Positions 45,472 to 59,200 are shown, numbered from the stretch's first letter. The stretch is 64,000 bases of DNA from Aegilops tauschii subsp. strangulata (GCF_002575655.3 NC_053039.3:222103622-222167621); one strand, 5' to 3'. The notes: a model not told the origin generated them from the letters alone. Made by a program: numbers and translations.

Positions 45472-47216
45472 TGTTGGGGAACGTAGTAATTTCAAAAAAA
45501 TTCCTACGCACACGCAAGATCATGGTGATGCATAGCAACGAGAGGGGAGAGTGTTGTCCACGTACCCTCGTAGACCGAAAGCGGAAGCGTTATCACAACG
45601 CGGTTGATGTAGTCGTATGTCTTCACGATCCGACTGATCAAGTACCGAACGCACGGCACCTTCGAGTTCAGCACACGTTCAGCTCGATGACGTCCCTCGA
45701 ACTCCGATCCAGCCGAGTGTTGAGGGAGAGTTTCGTCAGCACGACGGCGTGGTGACGATGATGATGTTCTACCGACGCAGGGCTTCGCCTAAGCTCCGCA
45801 ACGATATTATCGAGGTGTAATATGGTGGAGGGGGGCACCGCACACGGCTAAAATATCGTATATCAATTGTGTGTTTAGAGGTGCCCCCCTGCCCCCGTAT
45901 ATAATGGAGCAAGGGGAGAGGCCGGCCGGCCCTTGGGGCGCGCCAAGGAGGGGGGGGTCCTCCTCCTAGTAGGAGTAGGACTTCCCTTTCCTAGTCCAAC
46001 TAGGAAGAGAGAAGGGGGAAGGAAAGAGAGAGAGAGGGAGAGGGAAAGAGGGGCCGCGCCCCCTTCCCCTAGTCCAATTCGGACTCCTCATGGGAGGGGG
46101 CGTGCCACCTCCTGGGCTGCTGCCCTCTCTCTCCCCTCAGGCCCACTAAGGCCCAATACTTCCCCGGGGGGTTTCCGGTAACCCCTCCGGCACTCCAGTT
46201 TTATCCGAAACTTCTCCGGAACACTTCCGGTGTCCGAATATAGTCGTCCAATATATCAATCTTTATGTCTCGACCATTTCGAGACTCCTCGTCATGTCCG
46301 TGATCACATCCGGGACTCCGAACAACCTTCGGTACATCAAAACATATAAACTCATAATATAACTGTCATCGTAACGTTAAGCGTGCGGACCCTACGGGTT
46401 CGAGAACTATGTAGACATGACCGAGACACCTCTCCGGTCAATAACCAATAGCGGAACATGGATGCTCATATTGGTTCCTACATATTCTACGAAGATCTTT
46501 ATCGGTCAGACCGCATAACAACATACGTTGTTCCCTTTGTCATCGGTATGTTACTTGCCCGAGATTCGATCGTCGGTATCTCGATACCTAGTTCAATCTC
46601 GTTACCGGCAAGTCTCTTTACTCGTTCCGTAATACGTCATCCCGCAACTAACTCATTAGTTACAATGCTTGCAAGGCTTATAGTGATATGCATTACCGAG
46701 TGGGCCCAGAGATACCTCTCCGACAATCGGAGTGACAAATCCTAATCTCGAAATACGCCAACCCAACAAGTACCTTTGGAGACACCTGTAGAGCACCTTT
46801 ATAATCACCCAGTTACGTTGTGACGTTTGGTAGCACACAAAGTGTTCCTCCGGTAAACGGGAGTTGCATAATCTCATAGTCATAGGAACATGTATAAGTC
46901 ATGAAGAAAGCAATAGCAACATACTAAATGATCGAGTGCTAAGCTAACGGAATGGGTCAAGTCAATCACGTCATTCTCCTAATGAGGTGATCCCGTTAAT
47001 CAAATGACAACTCATGTCTATGGCTAGGAAACATAACCATCTTTGATCAACGAGCTAGTCAAGTAGAGGCATACTAGTGACACTCTGTTTGTCTATGTAT
47101 TCACACATGTATCAAGTTTCCAGTTAATACAATTCTAGCATGAATAATAAACATTTATCATGATATAAGGAAATAAATAATAACTTTATTATTGCCTCTA
47201 GGGCATATTTCCTTCA
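45472..47216 (-). repeat. Angela-type 3' LTR (left in the window)
   Basis: 1745 bp. ORFs within it recur identically in the other LTR (for example 95 codons at 46458 and 53310) and are not genes. Confidence 0.95.
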
Positions 47217-47499
47217 GTCTCCCACTTGCACTAGAGTCAATAATCTAGTTCACATCGCCATGTGATTTAACAGCAATAGTTCACATCACCATGTGATTAA
47301 CAGCCATAGTTCACATCGTCATGTGACCAACACCCAAAGGGTTTACTAGAGTCAGTAATCTAGTTCACATCGCTATGTGATTAACACCCAAAGAATACTA
47401 AGGTGTGATCATGTTTTGCTTGTGAGATAATTTTAGTCAACGGGTCTGTCACATTCAGATCCGTAAGTATTTTGCAAATTTCTATGTCTACAATGCTCT

Positions 47500-50400
47500 G
47501 CACGGAGCTACTCTAGCTAATTGCTCCCACTTTCAATATGTATCTAGACCGAGACTTAGAGTCATCTAGATTAGTGTCAAAACTTGCATCGACGTAACCC
47601 TTTACGACGAACCTTTTGTCACTTCCATAATCGAGAAACATATCCTTATTCCAGTAAGGATAATTTTGACCGCTGTCCAGTGATCTACTCCTAGATCACT
47701 ATTGTACTCCCTTGCCAAAATCAGTGTAGGGTATACAATAGATCTGGTACACAGCATGGCATACTTTATAAAACCTATGGCCGAGGCATAGGGAATGACT
47801 TTCATTCTTTTTCTATCTTCTGCCGTGGTCGGGCTTTGAGTCTTACTCAATTTCACACCTTGTAACACAGGCAAGAAACTCTTTCTTTGACTGTTCCATT
47901 TTGAACTACTTCAAAATCTTGTTAAGGTATGTACTCATTGAAAAAACTTATCAAGCGTCTTGATCTATCTCTATAGATCTTGATGCTCAATATGTAAGCA
48001 GCTTTGCCGAGGTCTTTCTTTGAAAAACTCCTTTCAAACACTCCTTTATGCTTTGCAGAATAATTCTACATTATTTCCGATCAACAATATGTCATTCACA
48101 TATACTTATCAGAAATGTTGTAGTGCTCCCATTCACTTTCTTGTAAATACAGGCTTCACCGCAAGTCTGTATAAAACTATATGCTTTGATCAACTTATCA
48201 AAGCGTATATTCCAACTCCGAGATACTTGCACCAGTCCATAGATGGATCGCTGGAGCTTGCATATTTTGTTAGCACCTTTAGGATCGACAAAACCTTCTG
48301 GTTGCATCATATACAACTCTTCTTTAATAAATCCATTAAGGAATGCAGTTTTGTTTATCCATTTGCCAGATTTCATAAAATGCGGCAATTGCTAACATGA
48401 TTCGGACAGACTTAAGCATAGATACGAGTGAGAAACTCTCATCGTAGTCAACACCTTAAACTTGTCGAAAACCTTTTGCGACAATTCTAGCTTTGTAGAT
48501 AGTAACACTACTATCAGCGTCCGTCTTCCTCTTGAAGATCCATTTAATCTCAATGGCTCGCCGATCATTGGGCAAGTCAATCAAAGTCCATACTTTGTTC
48601 TCATATATGGATCTCATCTCAGATTTCATGGCCTCAAGCCATTTCGCGGAATCTGGGCTCATCATCGCTTCCTCATAGTTCGTAGGTTCGTCATGGTCAA
48701 ATAACATGACCTCCAGAATAGGATTACCGTACCACTCTGGTGTGGATCTCACTCTGGTTTACCTACGAGGTTTGGTAGTAACTTGATCTGAAGTTACATG
48801 ATCATCATCATTAACTTTCTCACTAATTGGTGTAGGAGTCACAGGAACAGATTTCTGTGATGAACTACTTTCCAATAAGGGAGCAGGTACAGTTACCTCA
48901 TCAAGTTCTACTTTCCTCCCACTCACTTCTTTCGAGAGAAACTCCTTCTCTAGAAAGGATCCATTCTTAGCAACGAATGTCTTGCCTTCGGATCTGTGAT
49001 AGAAGGTGTACCCAATTGTCTCCTTTGGGTATCCTATGAAGACACATTTCTCCGATTTGGGTTTGATCTTATCAGGATGAATTTTTTTTTCACATAAGCA
49101 TCGCAACCCCAAAATTTAAGAAATGACAACTTTGGTTTCTTGCCAAACCACAGTTCATAAGATTTCGTCTCAACGGATTTAGATGGTACCCTATTTAACG
49201 TGAATGCAGCTGTCTCTAATGCATAACCCCAAAGCGATAGTGGTAGATCGGTAAGAGACATCATATATCGCACCATATCAAATAAAGTACGGTTATGATG
49301 TTCGGACACACCATTACACTGTGGTGTTCCAGGTGGCGTGAGTAGTGAAACTATTTCACATTGTTTTAACTGAAGGCCAAACTCGTAACTCAAATACTCT
49401 TCTCTACGATCAGATCGTGGAAACTTTATTTTTCTTGTTACGATGATTTTCCACTTCACTCTGAAATTATATGAACTTTTCAAATGTTTCAGACTTATGT
49501 TTCATTAAGTAGATATACCCATATCTGCTCAAATCATCTGTGAAGGTGAGAAAATAACGCTATCCGCCACGAGCCTCAATATTCATTGGACCACATACAT
49601 TTGTATGTATGACTTCCAACAAATCTGTTGCTCTCTCCATAGTTCCGGAGAACGGCGTTTTAGTCATCTTGCCCATGAGGCATGGTTCGCAAGCATCAAG
49701 TGATTCATAATCAAGTGATTCCAAAAGTCCATCAGTATGGAGTTTCTTCATGCGCTTTACACCGATATGACCTAAACGGCAGTGCCACAAATAAGTTGCA
49801 CTATCATTATTAACTTTGCATCTTTTGGCTTCAATATTATGAATATGTGTATCACTACGATCGAGATCCAACAAACCATTTTCGTTGGTGTGTATGACCA
49901 TAGAAGGTTTTTTATTCATGTAAACAGAACAACAATTGTTCTCTAACTTAAATGAATAATCGTATTGCAAAAAACATGATCAAATCATATTCATGCTCAA
50001 CGCAAACACCAAATAACACTTATTTAGTTTCAACACTAATCCCGAAAGTACAGGGAGTGTGCGATGATGATCATATCAATCTTGGAACTACTTCCAACAC
50101 ACATCGTCACCTCGCCTTTTACTAGTCTCTGTTTATTCTGCAACTCCCGTTTCGAGTTACTACTCTTAGCAACTGAACCAGTATCAAATACCGAGGGGTT
50201 GCTATAAACACTAGTAAAGTACACATCAATAACATGTATATCCAATATACCATTGTTCATTTTGCCATCCTTCTTATCCACCAAATAGTTGGGGTAGTTC
50301 GCTTCCAGTGACCAGTCCCTTTGCAGTAGAAGCACTTAGTCTCAGGCTTAGGACCAGACTTAGGCTTCTTCACTTGAGCAGCAACTTGCTTGCCGTTCTT

Positions 50401-51034
50401 TTTGAAGTTCCCCTTCTTCCCTTTGCCCTTTTCTTGAAACTAGTGGTCTCGTCAACCATCAACACTTGATGTTTTTCTTGATTTCTACCTTCGTCGATTT
50501 GAGCATCGCGAAGAGCTCGGGAATTACTTTCGTCATCCCTTGCATACTATAGTTCATCATGAAGTTCTACTAACTTGGTGATGGTGACTAGAGAATTCTG
50601 TCAATCACTATTTTATCTGGAAGATTAACTCCCACTTGATTCAAGCGATTGTAGTACCCAGACAATCTGAGCACATGCTCACTGCTTGAGCTATTCTCCT
50701 CCATCTTTTAGCTATAGAACTTGTTGGAGACTTCATATCTCTCAACTCGGGTATTTTCTTGAAATATTAACTTCAACTCCTGGAACATCTCATATGGTCC
50801 ATGACGTTCAAAACGTCTTTGAAGTCCCGATTCTAAGCCGTTAAGCATGGTGCACTAAACTATCAAGTAGTCATCATATTGAGCTAGCCAAACGTTCATA
50901 ACGTCTGCATCTGCTCCTGCAATAGGTCTGTCACCTAGCGGTGCATCAAGGACATAATTTTTCTGTGCAGCAATGAGGATAATCCTCAGATCACGGATCC
51001 AATCCGCATCTTTGCTACTAACGTCTTTCAACAT
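47500..51034 (-). pseudogene. Angela-type gag-pol remnant
   Basis: The minus strand starts with gag at 51034 (MLKDVSSKDADW). It is followed by a decayed zinc knuckle and protease region near 50335-50036 (the SVFDTGSVAK motif), the integrase zinc region at about 49830-49560 (LWHCRLGHIGVKRMKKLH, EPCLMGKMTKTPF), the core at 49483-49034 (TPQCNGVSEHHNRTLFDM) and RT at 48752-48092 (DSAKWLEAMKSEM, VWTLIDLPNDRRAIEIKWIF). Many stops and frameshifts separate these pieces. The RT catalytic YVDD reads YVND (Asn codon at 48094-48096), which should abolish polymerase activity. This copy cannot have moved itself. Confidence 0.9.
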
Positions 51035-52323
51035 AATTTTTCTCTAGGAACATATCAAAAATAAACACAGGGAAGCAACAACGCGAGCTATTAATCTACA
51101 ACATAATTTGCATAATACTATCAGGACTAAGTTCATGATAAATTTAAGTTCAATTAATCATATTACTTAAGAACTCCCACTTAGATAGACATCCCTCTAA
51201 TCCTCTAAGTGATCACGTGATCCATATCAACTAAACCATGTCCGATCATCACGTGAGATGGAGTAGTTTCAACGGTGAACATCACTATGTTGATCATATC
51301 TACTATATGATTCACGCTCGACCTTTCGGTCTCCGTGTTCCGAGGCCATATCTGCATATGCTAGGCTCGTCAAGTTTAACCTGAGTATTCCGCGTGTGCA
51401 ACTGTTTTGCACCCGTTGTATTTGAATGTAGAGCCTATCACACCCGATCATCACGTGGTGTCTCAGCACGAAGAACTTTCGCAACGGTGCATACTCAGGG
51501 AGAACACTTTTATCTTGAAATTTTAGTGAGAGATCATCTTATAATGCTACCGTCAATCAAAGCAAGATAAGATGCATAAAAGATTAACATCACATGCAAT
51601 CAATATAAGTGATATGATATGGCCATCATCATCTTGTGCTTGTGATCTCCATCTCCGAAGCACCGTCATGATCACCATCGTCACCGGCGCGACACCTTGA
51701 TCTCCATCGTAGTATCGTTGTCGTCTCGCCAACTTATTGCTTTTACGACTATCGCTACCGCTTAGTGATAAAGTAAAACAATTACATGGCGATTGCATTG
51801 CATACAATAAAGCGACAACCATATGGCTCCTGCCAGTTGCCGATAACTCGGTTACAAAACATGATCATCTCATACAATAAAATATAGCATCATGTCTTGA
51901 CCATATCACATCACAACATGCCCTGCAAAAACAAGTTAGACGTCCTCTACTTTGTTGTTGCAAGTTTTACGTGGCTGCTACGGGCTTAGCAAGAACCGTT
52001 CTTACCTACGCATGAAAACCACAACGATAGTTTGTCAAGTTGGTGCTGTTTTAACCTTCGCAAGGACTGGGCGTAGCCACACTCGGTTCAACTAAAGTGA
52101 GAGAGACAGACACCCGCCAGTCACCTTTAAGCAACGAGTGCTCGCAATGGTGAAACCAGTCTCGCGTAAGCGTACGCGTAATGTCGGTCCGGGCCGCTTC
52201 ATCTCACAATACCGCTGAACCAAAGTATGACATGCTGGTAAGCAGTACGACTTATATCGCCACAACTCACTTGTGTTCTACTCGTGCATAGCATCAACGC
52301 ATAAAACCAGGCTCGGATGCCAC

Positions 52324-54068
52324 TGTTGGGGAACGTAGTAATTTTAAAAAAAATCCTACGCACACGCAAGATCATGGTGATGCATAGCAACGAGAGGGGA
52401 GAGTGTTGTCCACGTACCCTAGTAGACCGAAAGCGGAAGCGTTATCACAACGCGGTTGATGTAGTCGTACGTCTTCACGATCCGACTGATCAAGTACCGA
52501 ACGCACGGCACCTCCGAGTTCAGCACACGTTCAGCTCGATGACGTCCCTCGAACTCCGATCCAGCCGAGTGTTGAGGGAGAGTTTCGTCAGCACGACGGC
52601 GTGGTGACGGTGATGATGTTCTACCGACGCAGGGCTTCGCCTAAGCTCCGCAACGATATTATCGAGGTGTAATATGGTGGAGGGGGGCACCGCACACGGC
52701 TAAAATATCGTATATCAATTGTGTGTTTAGAGGTGCCCCCTGCCCCCGTATATAATGGAGCAAGGGGGGAGGCCGGCCGGCCCTTGGGGCGCGCCAAGGA
52801 GGGGGGGAGTCCTCCTCCTAGTAGGAGTAGGACTTCCCTTTCCTAGTCCAACTAGGAAGAGAGAAGGGGGAAGGAAAGAGAGGGAGAGGGAGAGGGAAAG
52901 AGGGGCCGCGCCCCCTTCCCCTAGTCCAATTCGGACTCCTCATGGGAGGGGGCGTGCCACCTCCTGGGCTGCTGCCCTCTCTCTCCCCTCAGGCCCACTA
53001 AGGCCCAATACTTCCCCGGGGGGTTTCCGGTAACCCCTCCGGCACTCCAGTTTTATCCGAAACTTCTCCGGAACACTTCCGGTGTCCGAATATAGTCGTC
53101 CAATATATCAATCTTTATGTCTCGACCATTTCGAGACTCCTCGTCATGTCCGTGATCACATCCGGGACTCCGAACAACCTTCGGTACATCAAAACATATA
53201 AACTCATAATATAACTGTCATCGTAACGTTAAGCGTGCGGACCCTACGGGTTCGAGAACTATGTAGACATGACCGAGACACCTCTCCGGTCAATAACCAA
53301 TAGCGGAACATGGATGCTCATATTGGTTCCTACATATTCTACGAAGATCTTTATCGGTCAGACCGCATAACAACATACGTTGTTCCCTTTGTCATCGGTA
53401 TGTTACTTGCCCGAGATTCGATCGTCGGTATCTCGATACCTAGTTCAATCTCGTTACCGGCAAGTCTCTTTACTCGTTCCGTAATACGTCATCCCGCAAC
53501 TAACTCATTAGTTACAATGCTTGCAAGGCTTATAGTGATATGCATTACCGAGTGGGCCCAGAGATACCTCTCCGACAATCGGAGTGACAAATCCTAATCT
53601 CGAAATACGCCAACCCAACAAGTACCTTTGGAGACACCTGTAGAGCACCTTTATAATCACCCAGTTACGTTGTGACGTTTGGTAGCACACAAAGTGTTCC
53701 TCCGGTAAACGGGAGTTGCATAATCTCATAGTCATAGGAACATGTATAAGTCATGAAGAAAGAAATAGCAACATACTAAATGATCGAGTGCTAAGCTAAC
53801 GGAATGGGTCAAGTCAATCACGTCATTCTCCTAATGAGGTGATCCCGTTAATCAAATGACAACTCATGTCTATGGCTAGGAAACATAACCATCTTTGATC
53901 AACGAGCTAGTCAAGTAGAGGCATACTAGTGACACTCTGTTTGTCTATGTATTCACACATGTCTCAAGTTTCCAGTTAATACAATTCTAGCATGAATAAT
54001 AAACATTTATCACGATATAAGGAAATAAATAATAACTTTATTATTGCCTCTAGGGCATATTTCCTTCA
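52324..54068 (-). repeat. Angela-type 5' LTR (right in the window)
   Basis: 1745 bp; partner of 45472-47216. Confidence 0.95.
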
Positions 54069-54073
54069 CGAAG

Positions 54074-54438
54074 GCGAACCACCTCTTCCAGTTCGGCGAG
54101 TCGGTGGCGTAGGCGGCGTCGCGGCGCTGCTCCGGCGTCAGCAGCGCCCGTCGGCGCCGCATCTCCTCCGCGTGCACCCTAATCGACCGTGGCGCCGCCG
54201 ACACTGGGATCCTATCTGGATCCATATGCCAGTCGTGCGGCAGGGTCATGTCGGGGTACGGCAGAGGCTGGCGGTGCTGGCAATGTCACTCCGCCTGGTG
54301 CACTGGCACGTTCACGCGCACCCTCTGCCGGCAAGCCGGCGCCGGTGGAGGTGGTAGGAACTCGGAGGGAAAAGGAACGGCGGGGGCCTTGCCCTTGGCC
54401 TTGCTGCTGCTGTTGCCGGTGCCGGAGAAGAGCCCCAT
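54074..54438 (-). pseudogene. 5' part of the inner element's ORF
   Basis: Starts MGLFSGTGNSSSKAKGKAP at 54438 and includes EFLPPPPAPACRQRV, RQPLPYPDMTLPHDW and DSPNWKRWFAF, where the Angela-type element interrupts it; the frame resumes at 45466 without loss. An in-frame TGA at 54286-54288 follows HQAE. Together the two parts span about 350 codons with two stops. This N-terminal half has no known domain. Confidence 0.65.
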
Positions 54439-54839
54439 TTTGGCTAGGGTTGGCTAGGGTTTGCCGGCGACGGGGGAGCGAGCTTGCCTAGATGTGGACG
54501 GCGAGTTTGGATGAGGACGGCCCCGCCACACGGTCGGCTTAAAAAAGGGCGACCGCCGTCGCTGACGCGTGGGCCCGTGGTCATAAATTAAACTGACCGC
54601 GTGGGCAGCAGGTAGTTGGACGGCCGCCAGGTGGGGACGCCGCGGATAGCGAGAAGGCGCGCGTGGCGTCCCTTCGGCGTCTGCGCCGACGCATTTGGGG
54701 CGCAAATTTGGGCCGCAAATGTGTCGGCGCGGACGCGAAGCGGACGTGATTTGGGTTTAGGTGGGCCACCACTTTTGCCCGCGCCGACCCAAACGGACGC
54801 GGGCGGACGAAATGGGTCGCCCCATTGGAGTTGCTCTTA

Positions 54840-55029
54840 TATCCGGCATCCTATATCCATAAATTCATGCAACGTAGTAGTACGTAGATCACCAAATGAT
54901 CACAATGAACAGGAAACAGACTTATAAACCGATACGAAATAGGCATAATTCACATAAACATCACCAAAAGATCACCAAATGTGCATAGTTCACACAATTC
55001 AACGAAGGTGGAGGAGGCCGTCAGGCGGG
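54840..55029. other. stretch of the outer element between its two insertions
   Basis: AT-rich sequence between the inner PIF/Harbinger-like element and the gypsy element. It belongs to the outer element. On the minus strand, near 55020, it holds the last few codons (ending in TGA) of the ORF whose main part is at 62195-62404. Confidence 0.5.
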
Positions 55030-55034
55030 CGGAG

Positions 55035-56078
55035 TGATGCGGAGCATCCTACGGTCATCCCCATGGACCTACCATCGTCTCATCAAGAGCCAAGAGGACC
55101 TATGACACGAGCACGAGCTAGAGCTCTCGAGAACGAGGTGACTTCCTTCCTTAGTGATATCACATATGATCCACTCGAGACATGGCTACTACCTAAGTCC
55201 GATATGCTATGCATGATCAGGTGTCAAGAGGACCCTCACGAAGATGCACGTGAAGACGGACAAGCCACCAAGTCCATGGATGAAGAGAACCAACGGAAGA
55301 AGGCAAGTCCACCTTCCAGGCCCCGGACATCCGGCCAAGGCCCTGGACATCCGGCCCCTGAAGATGTCAACAACAGCAGCAGCCCAGCCATCGAAGTGCT
55401 ACAGGGCCCGGACATCCGGACCCAGCCCCGGACATCCGGCTCCTCCCGAAGCCCCGGAAATCCGGCCCCTCGCCCGGACATCCGGCGCCACGCGACAGAA
55501 ACTACAGTAGCTGAACCCTCCAGCCCGGACATCCGGCCACCAAGCCCGGACATCCGGCCCCTCGGGAAGGCCCAGACATCCGGCCCGTCGCCCGGACATT
55601 CGGCCCCCTCTGTCTGCGCACAGTAAAGGGCCGAAGCCCGTGTACCCCTTTGACCCTCTAGACTATATATACTCCTTCTCCCCCATCTTTCTAGGGTTAG
55701 CAAAGGATTAGCTCATTTAGAGATAGAGCTTTGCTCATCCATATCGGATCTACTCCACGAGAGAGACTGCGGCCCCTCTACGGAGAAGATCCACCTTGGA
55801 TTCAAGACCCCTCACGGGAAGATCCCCTCGTGGATTCAAGACCTCCTCACGGAGAAGAACCGGTTACCGTTTGTATCATCCGTTGTTGACTTTGGATCTT
55901 GTATCTTACCTTTGTGTTCATCGATCTAGTGCATGTGTGATCTATTCTTGTTGGTTGTGTGATTTCTCTCGTGTTCCTCTCGTATTTCCCTCGTGTTTCC
56001 CCTCATGTTCATCACGTTCCTCGTAGGGATCCGCTCCTTTCGTGAAAGATCGGCCATCTAGGGTTCCGCCCTACATCA
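55035..56078 (+). repeat. gypsy 5' LTR with an intact terminal coding frame
   Basis: 1044 bp. The same frame that ends pol in the 3' LTR is open here to 55626, through RGPMTRARARALENEVTS and DPLETWLLPKSDMLCMIRC and then a proline-rich tail made by the GGACATCCGG array. A TATATATACTCC promoter motif lies near 55665. Confidence 0.93.
55320..55615. repeat. array of about ten GGACATCCGG units in the 5' LTR
   Basis: CCCGGACATCCGG or a one-base variant occurs about ten times in 300 bp. The core TCCGGA/GGACATCCGG is near-palindromic and contains CCGG, so the block is dense in CpG. In the coding frame it gives PDIRP and TSGPSPGH-type repeats. The 3' LTR has the same array with one unit deleted. Confidence 0.9.
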
Positions 56079-56251
56079 TCTTGGTATCATGAGCCACGTT
56101 GATCACGATTTCGGAGCTCCCTCTCTTTGTTTTCTAGCTTGATTTTGTTGTTTTTCGTCCTAACCCGAAAATTGGCCGACAAAAATAGCCCCAATTTTTT
56201 TTGTGATTTGTTGGTGTGATTAAGTTTTGTTGGATTTGATCCGCGGATTTC

Positions 56252-59200
56252 ATGATGGTCCGCTCTTCTACAACTTCGTCCTCGTCAAGACGGAGCCGCT
56301 CAAGTCGACACTACGACGACACCATCTCCGGTTCAAGTACACCGACATCGAACACTCTTCGTCGTGCCGCGCGTCAAGACCGTCAAGCTAACCGCAATCC
56401 TCTACACGACACCGACTCTCAAGAGCATCGACATGGTCACAACCAAGCTGCTTTCGCACAAGCACAAGAACGGCAACGCCAACGACAACAAGAACAAGAG
56501 GAGAGAGCGCGACAACATCAAGATGCACAAGACGCCGAGGCGCAACGTCAAGAACGACAACTACGTGAAGCTCAAGCACTTGAGGCGCAACGTGCTCTTC
56601 AAGACTCAAGTCGTGCCGTCGCCAATCGAGGCCGACAAGCTCGACTACATCAAGAAGCACTTCGCGACGAAGCTCAAGAAAGGATTTACGAAGCACGTGT
56701 GCATCGACAAGCTCCTCGACATGATCGACAAGTTCCTCGTCAAGATCGACAAGCTCCTCCTCATGCGAGACAAGAACGTCAAGTCCATCGAGAGCAAGAA
56801 GACAATGGACCACCTCCTCGCCAAGAGCAACATGAGGAAGACAACCCTCCTCGCCAAGAGCGACATGAGATTGCCAATCCTCACCGACATGGGCGTCATC
56901 ATCCCCGACCCCAACACAATGAAGATCAACGATATGGCAAGCTAAAGTTCACCATGCCCAAGTTTACCGGAAGTAATGACCCCGAAGAGTACATATCATG
57001 GGCATTGAAGGTTGACAAAATCTTCCGCTTGCACAACTACGAAGAAGAGAAGAATATCGCAATGGCATCCCTCGAATTCCAAGACTACGTCCTCATTTGG
57101 TGGGAACAAGAAATTGAGCGCCATGCGGCAAGAGGTGAACCACCCATCACCACTTGGGCACAAATGAAGGATGTCATGAGAGCACGATTCGTGCCAAACT
57201 ACTACAACCGCGACCTCTTCAAGAAACTCCAACAACTCAAGCAAGGAACCAAGAGCGTTGAAGAGTACTACAAGGAAATGGAGATTGCCATGATACGAGC
57301 CAATGTCAAAGAAGATGATGAGCAAACTATGGCACGTTTCTTGAATGGACTCAATCACCCTATCAAGAAGATTGCCGACTTCCAACCATACTCGAACCTC
57401 ATCGAGCTAGTGCATCAAGCTACCAAAGCGGAACGGCAAGTACAAGACGACTTCAAGTATGCCAAGTTCTCATCCAAGTCCTATGGCCTCTCCAACAATC
57501 AAGCTTCGACGACTCCCACCACGAGCAATGGCGACAAGTCAAGTTACAAGAAAGCTTCGACAAGCTCAAGTCGTCTTCCTACTACAAGAAACTTCAAGCC
57601 GAAAGCTTCATCATCATCTACTCCAACCGATGAGACCATCAAGACAAGTTCCATCAAATGTTTCACATGCGGAGGTCGAGGCCACAAGTCCTTCGAGTGC
57701 ACAAACAAGCGCACCATGATCCTCAACGATGACGACACCTACGACTCCATGAGTGAAGGAGAAATGGAAGCTCTTGAGCAAGTGGCCATGCACCGACAAG
57801 TGAATAATGAAGAAGAAGATGATCACATCTTTTGTGACGAAGACTCAAGTCCCGCTCTTGTTGTCTCCAAGGTCTTGACTCTTCAACATCAACAAGACGA
57901 AGATCAAAGATGCCATCTCTTCCACACAAAGGCCGGCATCAATGGACGGTCCGTCAAGGTCATCATCGATGGAGGGAGTTGCCATAACTTGGCAAGTGAA
58001 GAACTATGCTCCAAACTCCAATTGGTCAAGATGAAGCACCCGCACCCCTACAAGGTTCAATGGCTAAGCGACACCGGCACCATACAAGTCGAGCAGAGAG
58101 TACAAGTCTCTTTCAAGATCGGCGCCTATGAAGATACTTTGGAGTGTGATGTCCTTCCGATGACTGTGTGCCACCTCCTTCTTGGACGGCCATGGCAATT
58201 TGACCGAGGTGTCATTCACAATGGGCGTAAAAATCACTATAGCTTCAAGATGAAAGGGAAAGAGTTTGTGCTACGTCCTATGTCTCCAAGCCAAGTGCTC
58301 GCTGACAAGCAAAACACCCATCGTGGAGAGAATAGTGAGAGAGTGAACCACCAAAAAGAGAGTGAGCGCCACAAGCCCAAATTGAGTGCCTCCACGATGA
58401 GCGACAAGAAAAACTTAGTCCTATTTGCCACCAAACGTGAGATGAGAAAAGTGTGTGAGAACCCATCAAGTGTCCTACACTATGTCCTATTGTGCAGGGA
58501 TGAGGCACCAAAAACTAACAACTCTCACGATCTACCTTTGGTGTTATCTTCTTTATTGCAGGAATTCCAAGATGTTTTCCCCGATGAGCTACCTCCGGGT
58601 CTACCTCCACTACGAGGCATTGAGCACCGAATTGATCTCATCCCCGGAGCGCCGCTTCCAAATAAAGCGCCCTACCGCGTCAACCCCGAAGAAACCAAAG
58701 AAATTCAAAGGCAAGTAAAGCATCTCATAGACCATGGACATGTGCGTGAAAGTTTGAGTCCTTGTGCCGTACCGGTCATTCTTGTGCCAAAACGAGACGG
58801 TAGCTTTCGCATGTGTTCCGATTGTAGACCTATCAATGCTATCACCGTTCGTTATAGGTACCCCATTCCATGCCTTGATGATATGCTTGATGAACTTTGC
58901 GGTGCCACTATCTTTTCCAAAATTGATCTTAAAAGTGGTTACTATCAAATCCGCATACAAGAGGGTGATGAATGGAAAACCGCTTTCAAAACAAAGTTTG
59001 GTCTATATGAGTGGTTAGTCATGCCTATGGGTTTATCGGAAGCACCCAGTACTTTCATGCGTCTTATGCATTACGTGTTTCGCCCTTACATTGGTGAATT
59101 TGTTGTTGTCTACTTTGATGATATCCTTGTGTTTAGCAAATCTCTCAAAGAGCATGTCACCCACCTTCGCACCGTGCTACAAACTCTTCGAAAAGAGCAA

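Larger units (their letters stand above)
45472..54068 (-). mobile_element. Angela/WIS/BARE-1 type copia retrotransposon, 8.6 kb
   Basis: LTRs 45472-47216 and 52324-54068 are both exactly 1745 bp. They begin TGTTGGGGAACGTAGTAAT and end GGGCATATTTCCTTCA, the sequence characteristic of the BARE-1/WIS/Angela group. TSD CGAAG is at 45467-45471 and 54069-54073. The element reads on the minus strand: the primer binding site (TGGCATCCGAGCC on minus) lies next to the right LTR at 52310-52322, and the purine tract lies beside the left LTR. I count about 14 differences between the LTRs by eye, under 1%, so insertion was recent. The internal polyprotein is nevertheless badly broken. Confidence 0.96.
44482..54836. 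mobile_element. inner PIF/Harbinger-like element, split by an Angela-type retrotransposon
   Basis: Inverted ends GAGATACTCCAACGGGCC and GCCCCATTGGAGTTGCTC, with nearby inverted pairs of ACCCAAACGGAC type, and a TTA duplication at 44479-44481 and 54837-54839. A 3 bp TTA duplication fits PIF/Harbinger. Without the 8.6 kb retrotransposon it would be about 1.75 kb. It carries a captured or element-specific ORF on the minus strand but no transposase. Confidence 0.75.

Noticed and set aside
44916..45513. Sense-strand ORF of 166 codons and antisense alternative of 184 codons
   Set aside because: Both overlap the better supported minus-strand frame of the inner element ORF, which rejoins in frame across the Angela insertion.
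46458..46745. 95-codon ORF repeated at 53310
   Set aside because: Identical because it is inside the two LTRs of the Angela-type element.
56364..56945. 193-codon lysine-rich frame and its antisense partner
   Set aside because: They overlap the Gln/Arg-rich head of the gypsy gag in other frames and are low-complexity shadows.
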